Position numbers and translations under genes: made by a program | Notes under the pieces: model-generated | Database searches by the model: none | What the model was told of the DNA's origin: nothing | What the model saw: the letters and a program-made list of their open reading frames with translations, nothing else | Part shown: piece after piece, positions 23,820-38,450 of the stretch | Layout of the letters: every line of letters begins with the position of its first letter | Position numbering within the stretch: position 1 is the first letter of the stretch | NCBI RefSeq assembly: GCF_037038585.1 | Contig: NC_092523.1 | Span: forward strand, 45,463,501-45,527,500 | Source of the DNA: Patagioenas fasciata | Lineage: Eukaryota > Chordata > Aves > Columbiformes > Columbidae | Length of the DNA: 64,000 nt | Direction: 5' to 3'

Positions 23820-26800
23820 GGTGTACTTCATTGTGTAACCATTTGCCTGCCTTCCCGTTTGTGCAAACCAATCAGAGGCACAAGTCCTGGGGGTTCCATG
23901 TTCCTCCTCTGATTGACAGGAAACCAGCACTCATATTATACAATTAAAAAAGACATATGGCGCAGGAAATTCTTTTGCTGTGTGTGAAGGTATGGCATTT
24001 CCAAACTGAAAGTGTTATTTTGACTATTTCACCGGTAGTGGTGAGTTAAATGAGACCACTTCCATCTGAAAAGAGTCTGTTTCACTTGCTTGTGGTTCTG
24101 GGGCTCATTCAAATGCTCTGAAACAAAATAAAAGGATTGGATGTAATAACTTCTTTATGGAAAAGTCATAAAAAGCTACAGCACCATGTAAACAAATTGG
24201 GTAATTTACAAGATGTTTGCGTGATGGATATTCAGTACAAATTCAAAGGTGTGGATTAGGCTTTACAGTCATCTTGACTGAATTTTGCCCTCAACAAGAC
24301 TTTCTTTTTTTGCCAGAATGGCTTTGACACTACGAATGACAAATTCTCAGGAACAATGTTTTCAAACAGTCTAGTGCATTCAGAGTAAAGCCAAGTAACA
24401 GCAGAACAATCCAGTAGTATAATTTGAGCTTTTTGAGGTGAATGAGGGACCTTTCTTGATCCGCCTGGTTACACTGTAAAGCTGTAGTGGAACTTTGTCG
24501 CTTTCCCAGGGAAAATAAACTAAGTTTCCTTTGAATTCAAACATGCCAGAGCTAATTACAAAGCAACCGTTTTGGCTCCCTGCTCTGTTGCTATAAATAG
24601 GTTTGCACAGAACAGAAGCAACTCTGATCCAAGTTCAACTGCGCTACTCACAGAAACTTGTATGGGACCGAATTGAAGCACGGAACATTATATGTACAGT
24701 GTGTCAGCTCACAACACCCTCGTGACTCATTTCATCATTTGTCAGAGAGTACTGAAAAAGTGGAATGTTAACTTTTGCATGCTACAATACATTCTGCAGT
24801 GTTATTTATATGCTCCAATGTAAAAGCGAACTTATGTATGGACAATTCCCTCAAGTTTGAGGAAGGGCCATTGGCAGCACTAAATAGTAAGACATTGGCC
24901 CATCTTTTAGATGCTTGATACTGTGCCTGTGAAAAAATAGTTGTAACTTGGGAAGTGTATATGTGTGATTATACAGTATTTGAAGAAGTCCTTTAAAAAG
25001 CGATTCAAATGAATGTCACATTGTATATTGTAGATTGTAAAAGGTTTGTATTTATGTTATTTGGGCTGTCTTAATATCTCAAGGCTTCAGTGTCTTACTA
25101 CTTAGTGTGTCTGTTGTTACGCAGGGAGACGCCGGCCTGCAAAATGTTCTATTGCTTGTATAACTACAGTGGTCCTCAAAGTGAAGTAAAGGCTTGTAAC
25201 TGAAAGCTAACAAGTAATGACTCCAAAACAAATATGTTTTCTAGACAAGGAGATGAAACTGTTGTATATGACTTTACCTAAATGCTATTTTTAAAAATAT
25301 GGCTAAGGATTTTTGCTGGGCCTACTTTCTTCTTTTTGTGTAATTCAAAAATACCCAACCCCCAGGAGTACTGCAAATTTATAGTCAGACTAAAAACTAA
25401 AACCTGAAATACTCTAAAGATTTCTAAGCACCAACTGTATTTCTCATAGTGCTTGCTGGTATAGAAATTCACAAAGTACTTACCTCTAGTGGTTATGCAA
25501 TGTTGTAGTTATTTTGTCTGAAATAGAGACTGAATTTGTGACAAACAATATCTTTACCTCTAAGGGTCTTTGCCAGTGGAGTCTTTCAGCGATCTATACT
25601 GATTCTTTATAAAGATTAGCATAAGATGTTGAGAGCAGCCATCTTTTTGATTTCTTTATTGGGGATCTTTATTTTGCATCTGTTCTTAGTACTTGCAAGG
25701 AGTAGTATGTGTGTGGACATGGTAGGCTGAGCCCAAATAGGGCTGGCAGAGAATTTTTGAGTTCATCAACTTTCGCTTCAGCAGAGACCACTGAGATCAT
25801 CTTTGATCTTACCTAGCACCTCAAGAGTGCCACCCCTCAGTAAAGTGAGTGTTCCAGTAAAGAGAGCTCTGTTACTTAAATATCTACACGATTTACAAAA
25901 TTATCCTACTGCTTATGGGGGAAAAATTGGTTTTGTGTAGTTGTCAAGTTGAAATGTAAACATGTTTCTAAAGCATGTGCTTACCTTATCAGCAACAATC
26001 ATACAAAACTCTGGTCTCATTAGTCAAGATGCATATGAAGGTACTGTGCAGTGATAATACCTGATGAAACAGTTATTATATGTTTCCATATTGTTACTGC
26101 TTTTAACATAATTACCTTACCAAAATTTGGACTTGATTAATTCGTTGCATTAGAGAAAGAAACTAATGATGTTCCTGTGGTACACCTAATGCCATCTTAG
26201 TTTTACAGGATCTGTAGCTTCTCTTTGAGATTAAGTTTGGGAATCTGCAATGTTATCATTAAGAATACTGTTTCAGGGTTGGATCAGTGCCCTTCCATAA
26301 AACTGGTTTCTCTTACTGAAAAAAAAACACAACACAACAACCCAAATCTCATTAATGGTTCTGATTAATCTGATGCAGTTTAAAATACGTCACTGTAGAA
26401 TGGAAGCTTAGTTTTCTTATGGACAACTTTAACAGCACAACATTCATTTCTAACAGTGGTTGCTTAATAGATGGTCTTTAAAATTACTCAAATTTGTAGT
26501 TACATGCACTTTCGTGTTGTTTATTCTGACGTTTTTATTTATGTGAATGCTAATATATGTTTGTTCTAATTGTGTTTATTGAGGTAGCTTCTCGGGTTAG
26601 TTTGACTTGTTCAGATTTTTTCATCTTCAGGAAGTACTCAGTAATCTTCATGTTCAGAATTCGCGTTTCAGATGAGAATATATTCTCTGCAGTTGTTTAA
26701 AAAGAATGATTCTCATGTTTGGAGTTGTCTTGAACAAGCAATGGTGAACATTGGAGCTAAAACTATTTAGACAGTATTACAAGTGGGTTAACAGTTTGCT

Positions 26801-29800
26801 AAACAGGTCCCCAAATGTTCAATTAATGAAAAAGTGCATAGATTGAATAGTAATTTTGCATGCACATATGAAGATCAACTAATGCTAGGTAACGTGGCAA
26901 ATAATACTTACTTTTCACTTTCATTTTCTCAGGTTTGGGAAGAAAGGAGTCTTCCCTGCTCTTCTACATATCAGCTGTTCCTACTTAAATTTAATTCCAG
27001 GTGACAGGGGCTGTTGAACCTGCAGATCATAGCCCAAAGTGCAGCTTGGATGTGGCTGATATGCTCTGCAGAGGGATAATGTCTCATCTGTGTGGCTGCA
27101 GCTGGTTCACTCCATCTGTTTTTGGAATGTGCATCTGCACCCAGAGGTTGCTACTGAGTATGGAATAGAGTAGCTTTTGATTTCTGAGTCCTGTCACCCC
27201 TGCATATTTTCAGGATCTTAGAAGACAACTCTGGAATATGCACCTTTTTTTTTTTTTTTTTAAATATATGGTTTTATAAATGAATTGCATCACCTTTATA
27301 TACATATATATTTACATATATATAATTGCCTCTACTATGTTCCTTGACTGGCTTAAGACTTCAAGGACAGATAGAATAGAATGATGTTAGTTTTTAGTCA
27401 TGAGTAGCTGTTTTTTCCGGTTATATTCACTCATTTCTATCATCATTTTTTCAGGATATTCAGTGCTTTGAATCTTGAAGTCTACCCTAAAAGATATTTT
27501 GTAAACTACTTAATATTACCATTTGTGGTAATAAGTTACATTTAGTTAACTCCTGCCCCTGCTTTAGTCAAATCCTTAATATAAAGGCAGTTCTAAAATT
27601 GCTGCTTACTACAATGCAGACTGTTCTATGTACTTCCAGTTTATTGTATTTACTGTTTCATTAAGTGTGAATGCTTCCTTATAAATAATGTGTTACTAGA
27701 TGACTAACTCTAATCCCTAAACTTCCCACTGACAGTACTTTGGAGAGGTGTACAAGATGAGAAGATATATTGAAGAGTTGTTCACTAAGGTACTTAAAAA
27801 CTTTTCTCTGGGTATGCGGAATTCCACTGAAGTTGAGAACTGATTGGATCTCGTCACTAGGAAAAAATTACATGATGGACATTTGCAAGATTGTTGTTAA
27901 TTCAAAGCTTGGAAAAAGGAAACATCTAGCAAGCTTACTTATTTTTGAGGATTTTGATTGTGTCCATAAAATGCGATATTAAGTTCAGCAGTTGTATTCA
28001 TGTTTGCTATGGTGATTGTGCCTGTCGAGCCATAAAAATCATTTACTGCATGTGAATTGCTTTCTTATCTGAAAAAAATTGAAATTAATAATGGTTGAAC
28101 TGTAATAAACTTTATTTATGGAAGGTGGTAGTTGAAAGATAAAAGCTAATCATACTTTCATATTTCAAGTGTTATTTTCTTTTATAGTTCTTTCATTCAG
28201 TGCCTTTCCTAAGCTAAGGAATCCAAGCTGTAAGTAGATCAACAGGACTTTTGCCCCATTTACAGTAAAATATTGATGGAGAGATATGGAAATCTATGCT
28301 GTTGATAAGAGTTTTAAAATAATTTGATAAGAACTGTAACAAAAAAATGCTTCTGCCTTTATGCTAAAGGAGAAATGGCCTTTTCCGCACCTGGCAGAAT
28401 AGCTGAACAACGTTGCACATATTATCACACAAAGAAGTGTTAGACCTTGAGAGGTAAAGACAGAAATGCAAAAAGGAAATCAGTGTTGAACGCAGTCCAT
28501 AGGAAAAAAATAAAAATATGTTAGCAGTGAACTATACTGCACAGAAACTGCTTTTCTGTGTATCTTTTTTCTTCCTGTAATACAAGTCTGAATAAAAGAG
28601 CTCCAGCACAGTAACGTAGTTGAATTTTTTTACATACTATTGTGCATGGTTATCTTAAGCCTGCTAGGTAGATATCATCTGATTTTTATATGATGTAAAG
28701 GTATTGAAAAGGGGGGATTGGAAGATTTTTCACTGAAACAATCACGATATGAAGCTGTAAACAGCAAAGACTGCAATATATTGGCTTGATTTGTCCTTCT
28801 ACAGCATGACTGAGAGCTCTTTTTGAGGTGTCATTGCATGATGAGTTGTGTTGGTTGTTCAAACAGGTGGGTCTTTGTTGTAATTTAGATAAACTTCTGG
28901 TAGGCAAACTTCTAATGCCTCATTAACTATGTCCTGAGGCTGGCTTGTTACAAGGCAATATTGGTAAGTCGTTGGCTTTGTTATTAGTCCATAATCATCA
29001 ATGCTAATGGAGGTTTACTTTTTCAGAGAAAGATGTGAATACTGTGCTATTTTCCTCTCTCACTTCACCTTAATCATAGTTCATATCCAAGGAAGTAAGA
29101 GAGATCAATACTTTCGGCTGTGATAGTTTTTCATGCTAAAACATTCTTCAATGTCATTTAAGCACTTACATGTCTGATGATGTTCAGATGAAAGTAGCAG
29201 ATTCTTAGAATTTTCTATCAGTATTGGATTCTCAACATAAGCAATCTCTATTTTTCTCTGCTTTCTCCTTGTGCACGAAAAACAAAATATCAGAGGCAGT
29301 CTTTCAAATTGTTTGACTTCTGTGTGACTAGGAAGTGTGGCTTTACAAGAGAGCTTTGTATCAATAATTTTCATTATTTTAAATAAGAGTAAGTGATAAT
29401 ACTTTTAAAAATCAAGATCAAGATATTTTGAAAATGAAACTTACTGGGAAAAATCATGTGTCTCTGAAAATTCTCAATATACTTTCTTTTCTGGCACATG
29501 CTTATGTTGCCACTAGGAACTTGATCCTTAAAGCAAGAGCAGAGAATGTAACAAACTGCAATGGCACCTTGGTGCCAAGATAGATTCTGTGCAACCATAT
29601 TCTTTTTGTTATTCCTGGCACTTTTTGAAGGAATGATTTCATAATGCCTGAAATGTTTCTGAGGAGAAACAAGATTGCCACCAAACCCTCTTTTTCTTTC
29701 TTTCCCTTAACTTTTAATTAATCATATGGGTTGATGAGCTCTGCTTAGAGCTCGTGTTAGACATCATACTGATAAGCAGTTGTTTTTTTCTTCTGTGTGT

Positions 29801-30462
29801 TTGTTTTGTTTTTTTTTTTTCTTTTTTTTTTTATAGGAGGAACATAATGTTTTGCCCTTTTTCAAGAGTGGTGTTTACAGTTACAAGTTCCTATGTTTAT
29901 AGACCATGGGGAGGCAGTCTTCATGGAAATAAATAATTGTTATTTGAAGGACACAGAGAAGCTCGTGAGAATGTAAACCAAACTAATTACTAATTGAAGA
30001 TTTAACGGTATTTTTTTTTTTTTTGGTCAAAGTGAGCATTGAGTGTCCATTGCATTGGTATCCTGATAGGTATTGTACACTAGACTTTCCATATACATAG
30101 GTAGCCAGTTGGTCTAACTCCCCGTGTTTTATCTTAAAAATTACTTTTTTTTTTAAAGTAACAAAAGTATCTAACAGAAAGTTGTCATTCTCCTTTTTTT
30201 TTTTTTCTTAAGTTATGAACTCTCAAACAAAGGGCGAATTTGAGCCCTGCTTCATTAGTGATTGAAAGCTGTCTCATGGTTGTGATATAGCAAATTACTA
30301 TAACAGTCAGTGAGTGGTTTGGTTAAAAAGAGAGTAGTGGAAAACAAGCGCATTCCTGTGGTAGGATGATGAAAGAAGGAAAATGAAGTAAAAGAAATGC
30401 AAGGGGAACTGTTTTGAGACTGTTGGAAAAACAGTGGCTTTAGTCTTAATGAATTCTGCATT

Positions 30463-30540
30463 TGGGTTGTTGGTTTTTTTTTTTTTTTGAATGTGGGTGT
30501 TTTGGGTTTGTGTTTTTTTTTTTTTTTTTTTTTTTTTAAA
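30463..30540. repeat. T/G-rich tract with T25 run
   Basis: GGGTTGTTGG followed by a T-run, then GTTTTGGGTTTGTG, then twenty-five Ts at 30,513-30,537. Several other T-runs (near 29,810, 30,011, 30,148 and 30,193) occur within the preceding 700 bases, making this the most T-homopolymer-dense part of the intron. Confidence 0.85.
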
Positions 30541-33500
30541 TAAGCTGAGCCCTAAAAGAAAAGGGTGTGATCCAGACAGTGGTTACAGGGTTGATTTTTG
30601 AGAAGAAAGGACAGCGACTTGCACCTGCCAAAAAGATTTCGGTCAAAAATAGTTAGAGGTGGATTTACATACGGATTAAGGAAAAGGAGCTTTGGTAATT
30701 TTCTGTCTGTGAACAGCTCTGGAGCCCCTGGAATCATCTTTTGCTGAAATAAAAGTTAGAATAATCAATGTGAAGCTTTCAGTGCTCAGCTAGCATCTGC
30801 TTTCTGTCACTGGTATAGAGGAGCTAGAGGGAAGGATCTTGCATGTTGCTGGAGTGGTCTGTGATTCAGATCCTGAAAACTGAACAGGAAAAAAAAAAAA
30901 AACAGCCAAAACCAAATCTGTCCTCCTCCTCAAGATCACCTGATTACAAATAACACACTGTAAACATAATGGGATCATTTGCTCAAAGGACCAAGCTGTT
31001 TATGCTACTGCTACCTTCTGTAGCAAACAGTACAGAAACTCTTACTTATGCTGGAGAGTTCAGATGGTGACTGAGATCACCTATCACTTGATGTAGGAAT
31101 AACACACTGCTTTGACCAGATTCAAATCAGATAATTGTTTTTGGTCCCCATGAATTCCTTCCTAAACACTTCATTTTCTTGCTCTACAATAATGCTTTTG
31201 GTTTAGAGCAGTCATTAATTAAGTACTTTTTGAGCTGATTAGTCCCCATTTGGATCTATAAACGTGTAATTGCCATTCTATTGCCCAGTCTTACACAACC
31301 TTGCATATGTTTTAGTATTGTTTGGGAACTTTACATGAAAGATGTGACTAAATGGCCATTTATTATACTTCATTTTTAACTTGTGGAAACTGTAGGAAAA
31401 GCAACTGCAGCAGTTGTGGTACTGGGGGTTGAAAGCACAGCTGAAATCTTTAAGAAAGAAAAACGGAACAGTTATGGGCAGGACAATTACAAAGCTCACT
31501 CAGATACAACTCCTATTTAACAAGAAAATTCAAGTAAAAAATTACCAAATTACCTTCCAAATCTGGAAATTTTTAAAGATGTAAAACTTAGGGTTAATTA
31601 GTTTATTAAATATTGGGCTGAAGAGAATTAAAGAAAATTATTCTTGAATGTACTCAAAAAGAAATGCTTTGTATTTGAGATGAAACAATTTTATTAAAGG
31701 TAGGCAAGGAGAGGTAATTAAAGATATGGAATAATATATGCATTTTGAATATCATCCATGGTAATGAGGCCAAAAGGAAGAGATAAGGTTAAGTATAATG
31801 CTGTGATCTACAATACTGTAGATTAAAAGAAAGCACTAGTAATGTAGCCTGTGTGCCAAGGCAACACCCTAAGAAACATCTAGAAGGTAATAGCAGTCAT
31901 TCCAGGCCAAATGAAAGGTATATTTAGCTCAACATGTTGTGTCTGACAGTGCCCATTCAGGAATGTGATGATAATTCCCTGATCTATTCTGCTAACATTT
32001 AGTATTATAGTAGTCACAAATGTTTTTAAGGTGCAGGCAGAATTTTGAGGTTTGGTAGCTCAATAGCTTTTTGAGTCCTTGTAAACTTCTGTTGTCTACA
32101 GTTTCTAGTGGTGAGAAAGTTTAACCATGTGACAGATAAATATCTTACTTTGATTGTCTCACATGCACTATTGGATCATTTTATTCAATATCATCTAGTT
32201 CTTTGGTTTTGCCTGTGATTTGTAGATTTGACATGCTGTTGTGAAGCCCCACCTGAGAGTTGCTTCAGGCCTTGGATCTGCCATGTTGTTCTCCTCTGCT
32301 GCGTGTGTATGTCTGTAGTAGATGTGCACCTAAGTCTGTGTGTGGACATAGGAGATATGAATAAAAATGCATATAAATTCTGTATCTTCTAGTATTCCAA
32401 GTATCACAAAGTATTGGCAAGCAGTATTCACGATACCAGTACACCACAGACCTATTTTCTCTGGTTCTCTCTGCTTTTGCTGTAGGTTCTTAATATTCAG
32501 GTTTTCCTCTTAGCAGTGTGATCATGTCCCAGTAGGACAGATAGCAGCTCTGCACATGGGAAAACTACTGAGAAATTGCTTTGTGTTGTGCTCAGATCTG
32601 GAAGTGATGGGAACTGCAGTGAGATGAAGCTGTGAATTTCACAGGAGCAAGCTGGTTCCATGTTCCTCTTCACGTGTATTGTTGTTAATATGGGTAAAAG
32701 ATGTTGTGGTGATGGTAAAAAGGGGAAGCAAACTTTCGCAAGTGTTCTCTCCTGAGCGTTAGGTTGTGGTGTCAAGTGGTGTGCTGTTTGCTTTGGCCTT
32801 GGTTTTCTTCTCATAGACTTGTCTTTGGTTTGTAAACCTTTAGGACCAGAATCTACTCTCCCCTCTAGGTGTCTGCATAAGAGGAGTGGAAACTATTCCT
32901 TTTACCTTACCACCCTCCAAAAAGAACAGATCTAACTATTGAGTTTGTATGAAGAGCCCTTTTCAGTCCTGTCATGGGCAAATTGCAGCTTTCTGAAGGC
33001 AGCATGGAGGCTCTGAAAACTGTGATCCATTTGCTGTTCATGTGAGGGAAGGACATGTACATGTAGGAAAGTTTGTCTTACATTAGACCTAGAGAAGCTG
33101 GTCTGAGCATCATAAGGACAGTAAGTTTTCTGTGACAATTATTTCAGCTCCCTCCCCCATCCAGACCTTTTTAAACTGAATATTTTATAAATTTTTTTGG
33201 TTATTGTTAAATAAAGAAAAACATATCGTTTAGAGTACCAGATACTTTACGTAAATACATCTTTCTAGTTTCTCTGGAGTCAGTATTTGGATGCCATTCT
33301 GCATTTTAGGTATGTGTTTTTTGAATGCAACCAGAATAAAAAAATATTTGTTCTTAGAAAAGTGCATTAAAGGAAGACCTTGTGTACCTCTGACAGCTTC
33401 TGTGCTCTAAAGTTCTGGTTATTAAACACACAGTAAATAACACCTACTTAGTCGATAATCCTCATTACCTCATCAGATAGAGGTGACAAGATAAACACTA

Positions 33501-36500
33501 GGTAGTAGCAGCTCCTTGTTTTCTGGTAGTATTTTTAGATTAGGCAGTTGTAGAGTTAATGTTGATGGCATGACACTAAATTGTAGAATTGAAAGCTCAG
33601 CTTTAAATTTACCATGGGAGGTTGTTTTGATAAATTTTTTTGTGTGTTTGAGATGACTTACAAGAAATAATTTTCAAGATTGCCTTCTATGTTTAAAGAT
33701 AACCTAGCAATGCAACTATTGACTTTCTTGTTTGGGGATTTTTTTTCTTTAATGGATCCCTAGAGGAGGAATGAATTCTGTAGTCATGAACAGCCTAATG
33801 CATGTTCTGCTAAAATTTGTTTTGCTTTGTCTTCAGTAGCATTGGATGACCGTGTTACAGAAAGCCTGCAGTGATCCAAGCTTGGTTCTTTGTGGGCAAG
33901 GTTGACAACAGAGGAAGGTGGTGCTGGTGGTTCTTGTCCTACAAAACCCCATCTGAGGGGGAGAAGGTGCTTGCTGTGGGATGTGTTAGTTGCTGCTGGA
34001 TCCAGTACCAATCACCTGGGCCTTTTTCCTTAGTCTTCTGTGTCTGCCTTAGGAAGGGCTCAAGGTACTGGGGAAGGAAAGAAAAGAAATGGATGTTTGG
34101 TGCACAAACTGAAAAGTGCTTAAAAATATGTTTCATATTTTTCTATATTTGGATAATATTATATGACTTTATTCCCTAAAATAATTAGTCTTTAATGAAA
34201 ATATAGGCTGAAGTGATACCATGCTAGGTGAAATGTAACAGAAATCTCAGATCAAGTTGCTAGTACTTCCTTTTCTGGCTCGCTTTCAACTGTGCCTGTG
34301 AGCGCAAAGGAATGGCATGTATTTATACATTTGTAAATAAGATCCCACACATTTTCCACTTGAGAACATGCACTCAGGCCTTTTATGGTCAGGAAGGGGT
34401 GTTTCCCTCTGTCTGTGAGCAACCCAGAGAACTACACATTTCCAAGTATGCAGTTCAGAAACTTAGAGATAGTACTTTGTAAACCTGAGCTTAAATAAAG
34501 ACATTTCGGAGATTAAAGGAAAAAAAAAGTTTTTTTCTCTTTTTCCAGTAGAAATGTACTTTAAGATGAACAAACAGGTTAAGTCTGTGGTTTTACTAAG
34601 CTGAATTGCTTCATTCAGCTTTACTTCTAAAAATAACACTTAGATCAAGCTCTTATGACTGTTTCTTCTTTTCAAAATGTCTATTTATCAAGAGAGATTC
34701 AATTGATAATGGTTTAGTAAGATATCCAAAACTTATCCAAAACTCTTTCTGATTAGTCAGTGTCAGTTGATTGTAATAGATCAACAGGCTCTAGCAATAA
34801 TATTCTAAGAATTTTTGTTGTTGTTGTTTATTTTGTTAAGAGAAAACAAAACAAAACCCCACCTAGGTGACACATAACAATACTTTAAAAACAGAAGATA
34901 CTATCAGGTGTATTATTTCACTTATCACAGAAACTTCTGATTCAGTTTGATTGGTATCCAACCCTGTAAGACAAATGCAAAATGCTTAAATAACACTGTT
35001 ATTAAAAAGTATTGTTGTATTGGGTAATATAGAAGGCACAAATGAAGTAGTTCACTTATGAAGCAATTTAGCTTCAGAGAGCACAATAAATGTGTTATCT
35101 TTATTTTATGTGAAATGGTGAACTGTTTTAGGGAAACCGTATTGTGAAGTACAAAATATGTATCCGGGTGAGGGTTAATTTTCCACTGACTGTATCACTC
35201 CTGATAATTGGAGCTTTGAAGACTGCAAATAATCTGACATTGAATGATCTGAGATGCCTGAAATATACTACAAGAACTACAACCTTTTTATCTGTTAAAA
35301 ATGTTTTCGGTACTTATACCATAATGTGCGCAGTACTCCACTTTGGCTTTCATACTAAAAGGTTTCAAATAATTTTTTATTTAAACTGCTTGATTGCTGT
35401 CTTCAGATTAAGCAAAAAAAATCTTTAATACTTGCTGAAAATGAAGAAATGCCTACAGGAAGAATAATCACTTGCTGATTAGTAAAAGGGATAGGTGTCA
35501 AAATTCTCCACTTAGTTTCCCAAAGATGCAATACACTGGAAGTTGTGACTTGTAATTGAAGTGTTTTTCAGTTTCTGGCCAGTTTGATTAGGTCAAAATA
35601 TAATGTTCAGCTTGCTGGGATTTTAATAACAGTGTGTGTCATGACAAGAATTTATTTTGAATTATTGTACTTTTATGCATTTTATAATTCAAGATAAGCC
35701 TGAAGTGTTTGGGTAGCTTACTTTTTTCTACTTAGACAAGATGAATTGTATTTGATTGCCAGTTCTCTTTCACTTAGGCTGTCTTTGGTTGTATAATTCT
35801 GCAAATGCAGGATTGGTGCACTCTTCAGTCTAGATCACAGAAGTCTAAATTTGCAGGCAGTGGAGATGTCCATAAAGGATTTGGATTAAAATTTGGTGTG
35901 GGGGGTGGATGTGTGTAAGTTCTCTCAATCAGTCCATACAAGTAGGAATTCAGACAAGAATTAAGATTACCTGGCAGATGCTTTCATAATATAGGGGGCT
36001 TTCTCTCTAAGGTCATATTCTTGTATTAAGCAGCGTTCATGTAATCTTTGACAATATGTAGTAAAGCAATTCTCGGGAGTTAGGTAGTACCTGTATTTAT
36101 TAGTTCTTACACAGGCAAAACTCTGAAGTTTTGTGGTACTGGAGTTCTTTTTTTCATAATAAGGAAAAAAGAATTGGCTGTAAAATTAACTCTTTTTTTT
36201 GTGGTAACATGTTACTAGGGGTTTATTGAATAGGGAAAAAAAATGGGAGGTGGGACATGGAGAAGTAATGATTTGATGTGCAAGAAGCAGCAATCTGCCC
36301 AATCTATGTTATTGATACTTTACTTGCAGGTGAACCTTCACCTGTCACTTGCCATGTCTTGCTTATGAAGGAGCTGCTAATTCATTTTCTTGCCTAATGT
36401 AGAGTGTGTGGAACTTAGGAAAGTTTTATTAGTGAGAAAACAGTTCTATGATAGTTTCTTGCCTTCTGATGAGCCAAGAAAGTAATTCCTGTTCCAAAGG

Positions 36501-38430
36501 AGGAAAAATCAGTGAGACAGTAGACCTTCTAGGGCATTTTGTCAATTAGCTCTTCATTACTTTGCGTAGACCTAGAAATCCCAGTGCCACTAGTTAATTA
36601 GTGGTGTAATCCTGAACTTTGCTCAGCCAGAGGCAAGCAAAGCTATTACTTAAGTAGAAATAAGTGAGCAGGATTAAAACAAGGAAAATTGGGGCCTCAG
36701 AGGGATCAAGTGTATTCCTATAACTCAGTTGGTGTCACTTAATGTGTTTAATTATCTCTCGATTCACAGGGTTTGCCATGTGTAATTATCTAGAGTCACA
36801 AATTACTAATCTGCAAATTTTTGAGTTGAAGCTGCCTTTTTATTGGTGTTATACTTCACAGAAGACATATTTTAGTCTTTCTCTACAAATCAGGATACCA
36901 TTTTACTATTTTCCTCTTTTTTTTATTTTTTGTTTCTCTTGCCTACTCATAGGAGATTAATTACCTTTTGTACTCTTTTGACACTTCTAACCTTTTACAG
37001 TTGTTATTGGTAGCCCATTATATGACTTATTTTCTCTTCTACGTGATTCTGTAGTTGATGTTGATTGATGATGTCATTGCCTCGGTAACTTCTCAGAGGT
37101 CTTATTTATCCCATTCCTGTGATTGCCTATTAACTTGCTGCTCAGTTAGCCATACACAGTATCGTGGAGCTAATTAATGTTTTAGACGAGGATCACATCC
37201 ATGACTTACTAGATAGGAGGTGATTCTCTTGTGTTAGACATAGTGAGCACTTTTATGCTGACCAGGATGTTCTTCATGGGGGGGCTCTGTGGTAAAAGTT
37301 CAGCTGCTGCTCAGGTGCTTTGCTAGATCAGGGTCGAAGTGTTGTATGTTCAGATCTATTTCTTCTAACCCAGTGAGTAGTGACGTTTAAAATGTAAAGG
37401 TTTGTGACAGTAAGGTGTTTTGAAATAGAAACACATGCATTATATCCATATAGTCAAATACATTGCAAATTGAGGGTACAAAATAGTAATTTGAACCTGA
37501 CTACCTGTGCAAAGTATCAGATTGTTTATTAAACTGGAGTTGTTTTTACACCTTATCTGTGCTTTTTTAAGGTCTGTCTGCATAGAACATCAGTTGTCAC
37601 TCTGAACCACACAAAAGTATGTTTGTTTTCTGAAAGGCCACCTCTTGCTTTGAATGATAGTGAAGCAGATGGCATCTTCTATTACCACTGAAGCTGAAAA
37701 TGTGGTATATAGAGAATAAAGGAACAAAACTTCATAGTTGTGGAATTATCAATGAAAAGCTCCAAAGACGAAACCTTTCTGTAATTCAAAGCCTTGTTAA
37801 AAATTCCAGTGGCCCTTCCAGCCTAAGCTGATAGGACGGCAATATTCATAAGCCTGGGATATTTGTGGGAGCTCTGGTTGTGATGGCACCAAAGGGCTAA
37901 AGTTCAGTCTTTATTTTCAGATGTTTTCACCTTTAAAGCAGCAGGTCATTAGTTTTTATGTTCCATGGTTGTTATTCTTTACCTGAAATTAGGAGAGGAA
38001 TAATTCTTAGCTGTCAGAGCCCTGAAACTGTTTGCACCTTCAAAAAAGCTTAATGCGATTTTTGTGATGACCATGTGTGCAATTTTATTGTTCGTTCCAA
38101 AAGCAATGTGATCTGCTTTTTAGTACAGCTTCAGGATAGTCTTAACAGTCTTTTTACTGTCATTGTGGTTAGTTATCAGAAGTCTTGCATTTGAGTGAGG
38201 AGAAGGTAATCCAAAACCTTCCTTAATAACAGGAAATATTTGCCATTTCACCTCCAGTACAAAAGAATTCATGTTTGCTGAAAATCTGGGTGGTTCTAAA
38301 GGTCAGAACTATGGAGTTGTTGCATCCTTTGCTTTTACAACTCCTTTCGGTTTTGTCTGTTTGGAGTCAAACTCTCTTGCATTCCCAGCAGATATGGACT
38401 GTTTTTGGCTTTTGTGGCGTGGGTGGTTTT

Positions 38431-38450
38431 TTGTGTGTGTGTGTGGTGTG
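38431..38450. repeat. Short (GT)n microsatellite
   Basis: About six GT dinucleotides followed by GGTGTG. It is short, but alternating purine-pyrimidine. Confidence 0.8.
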
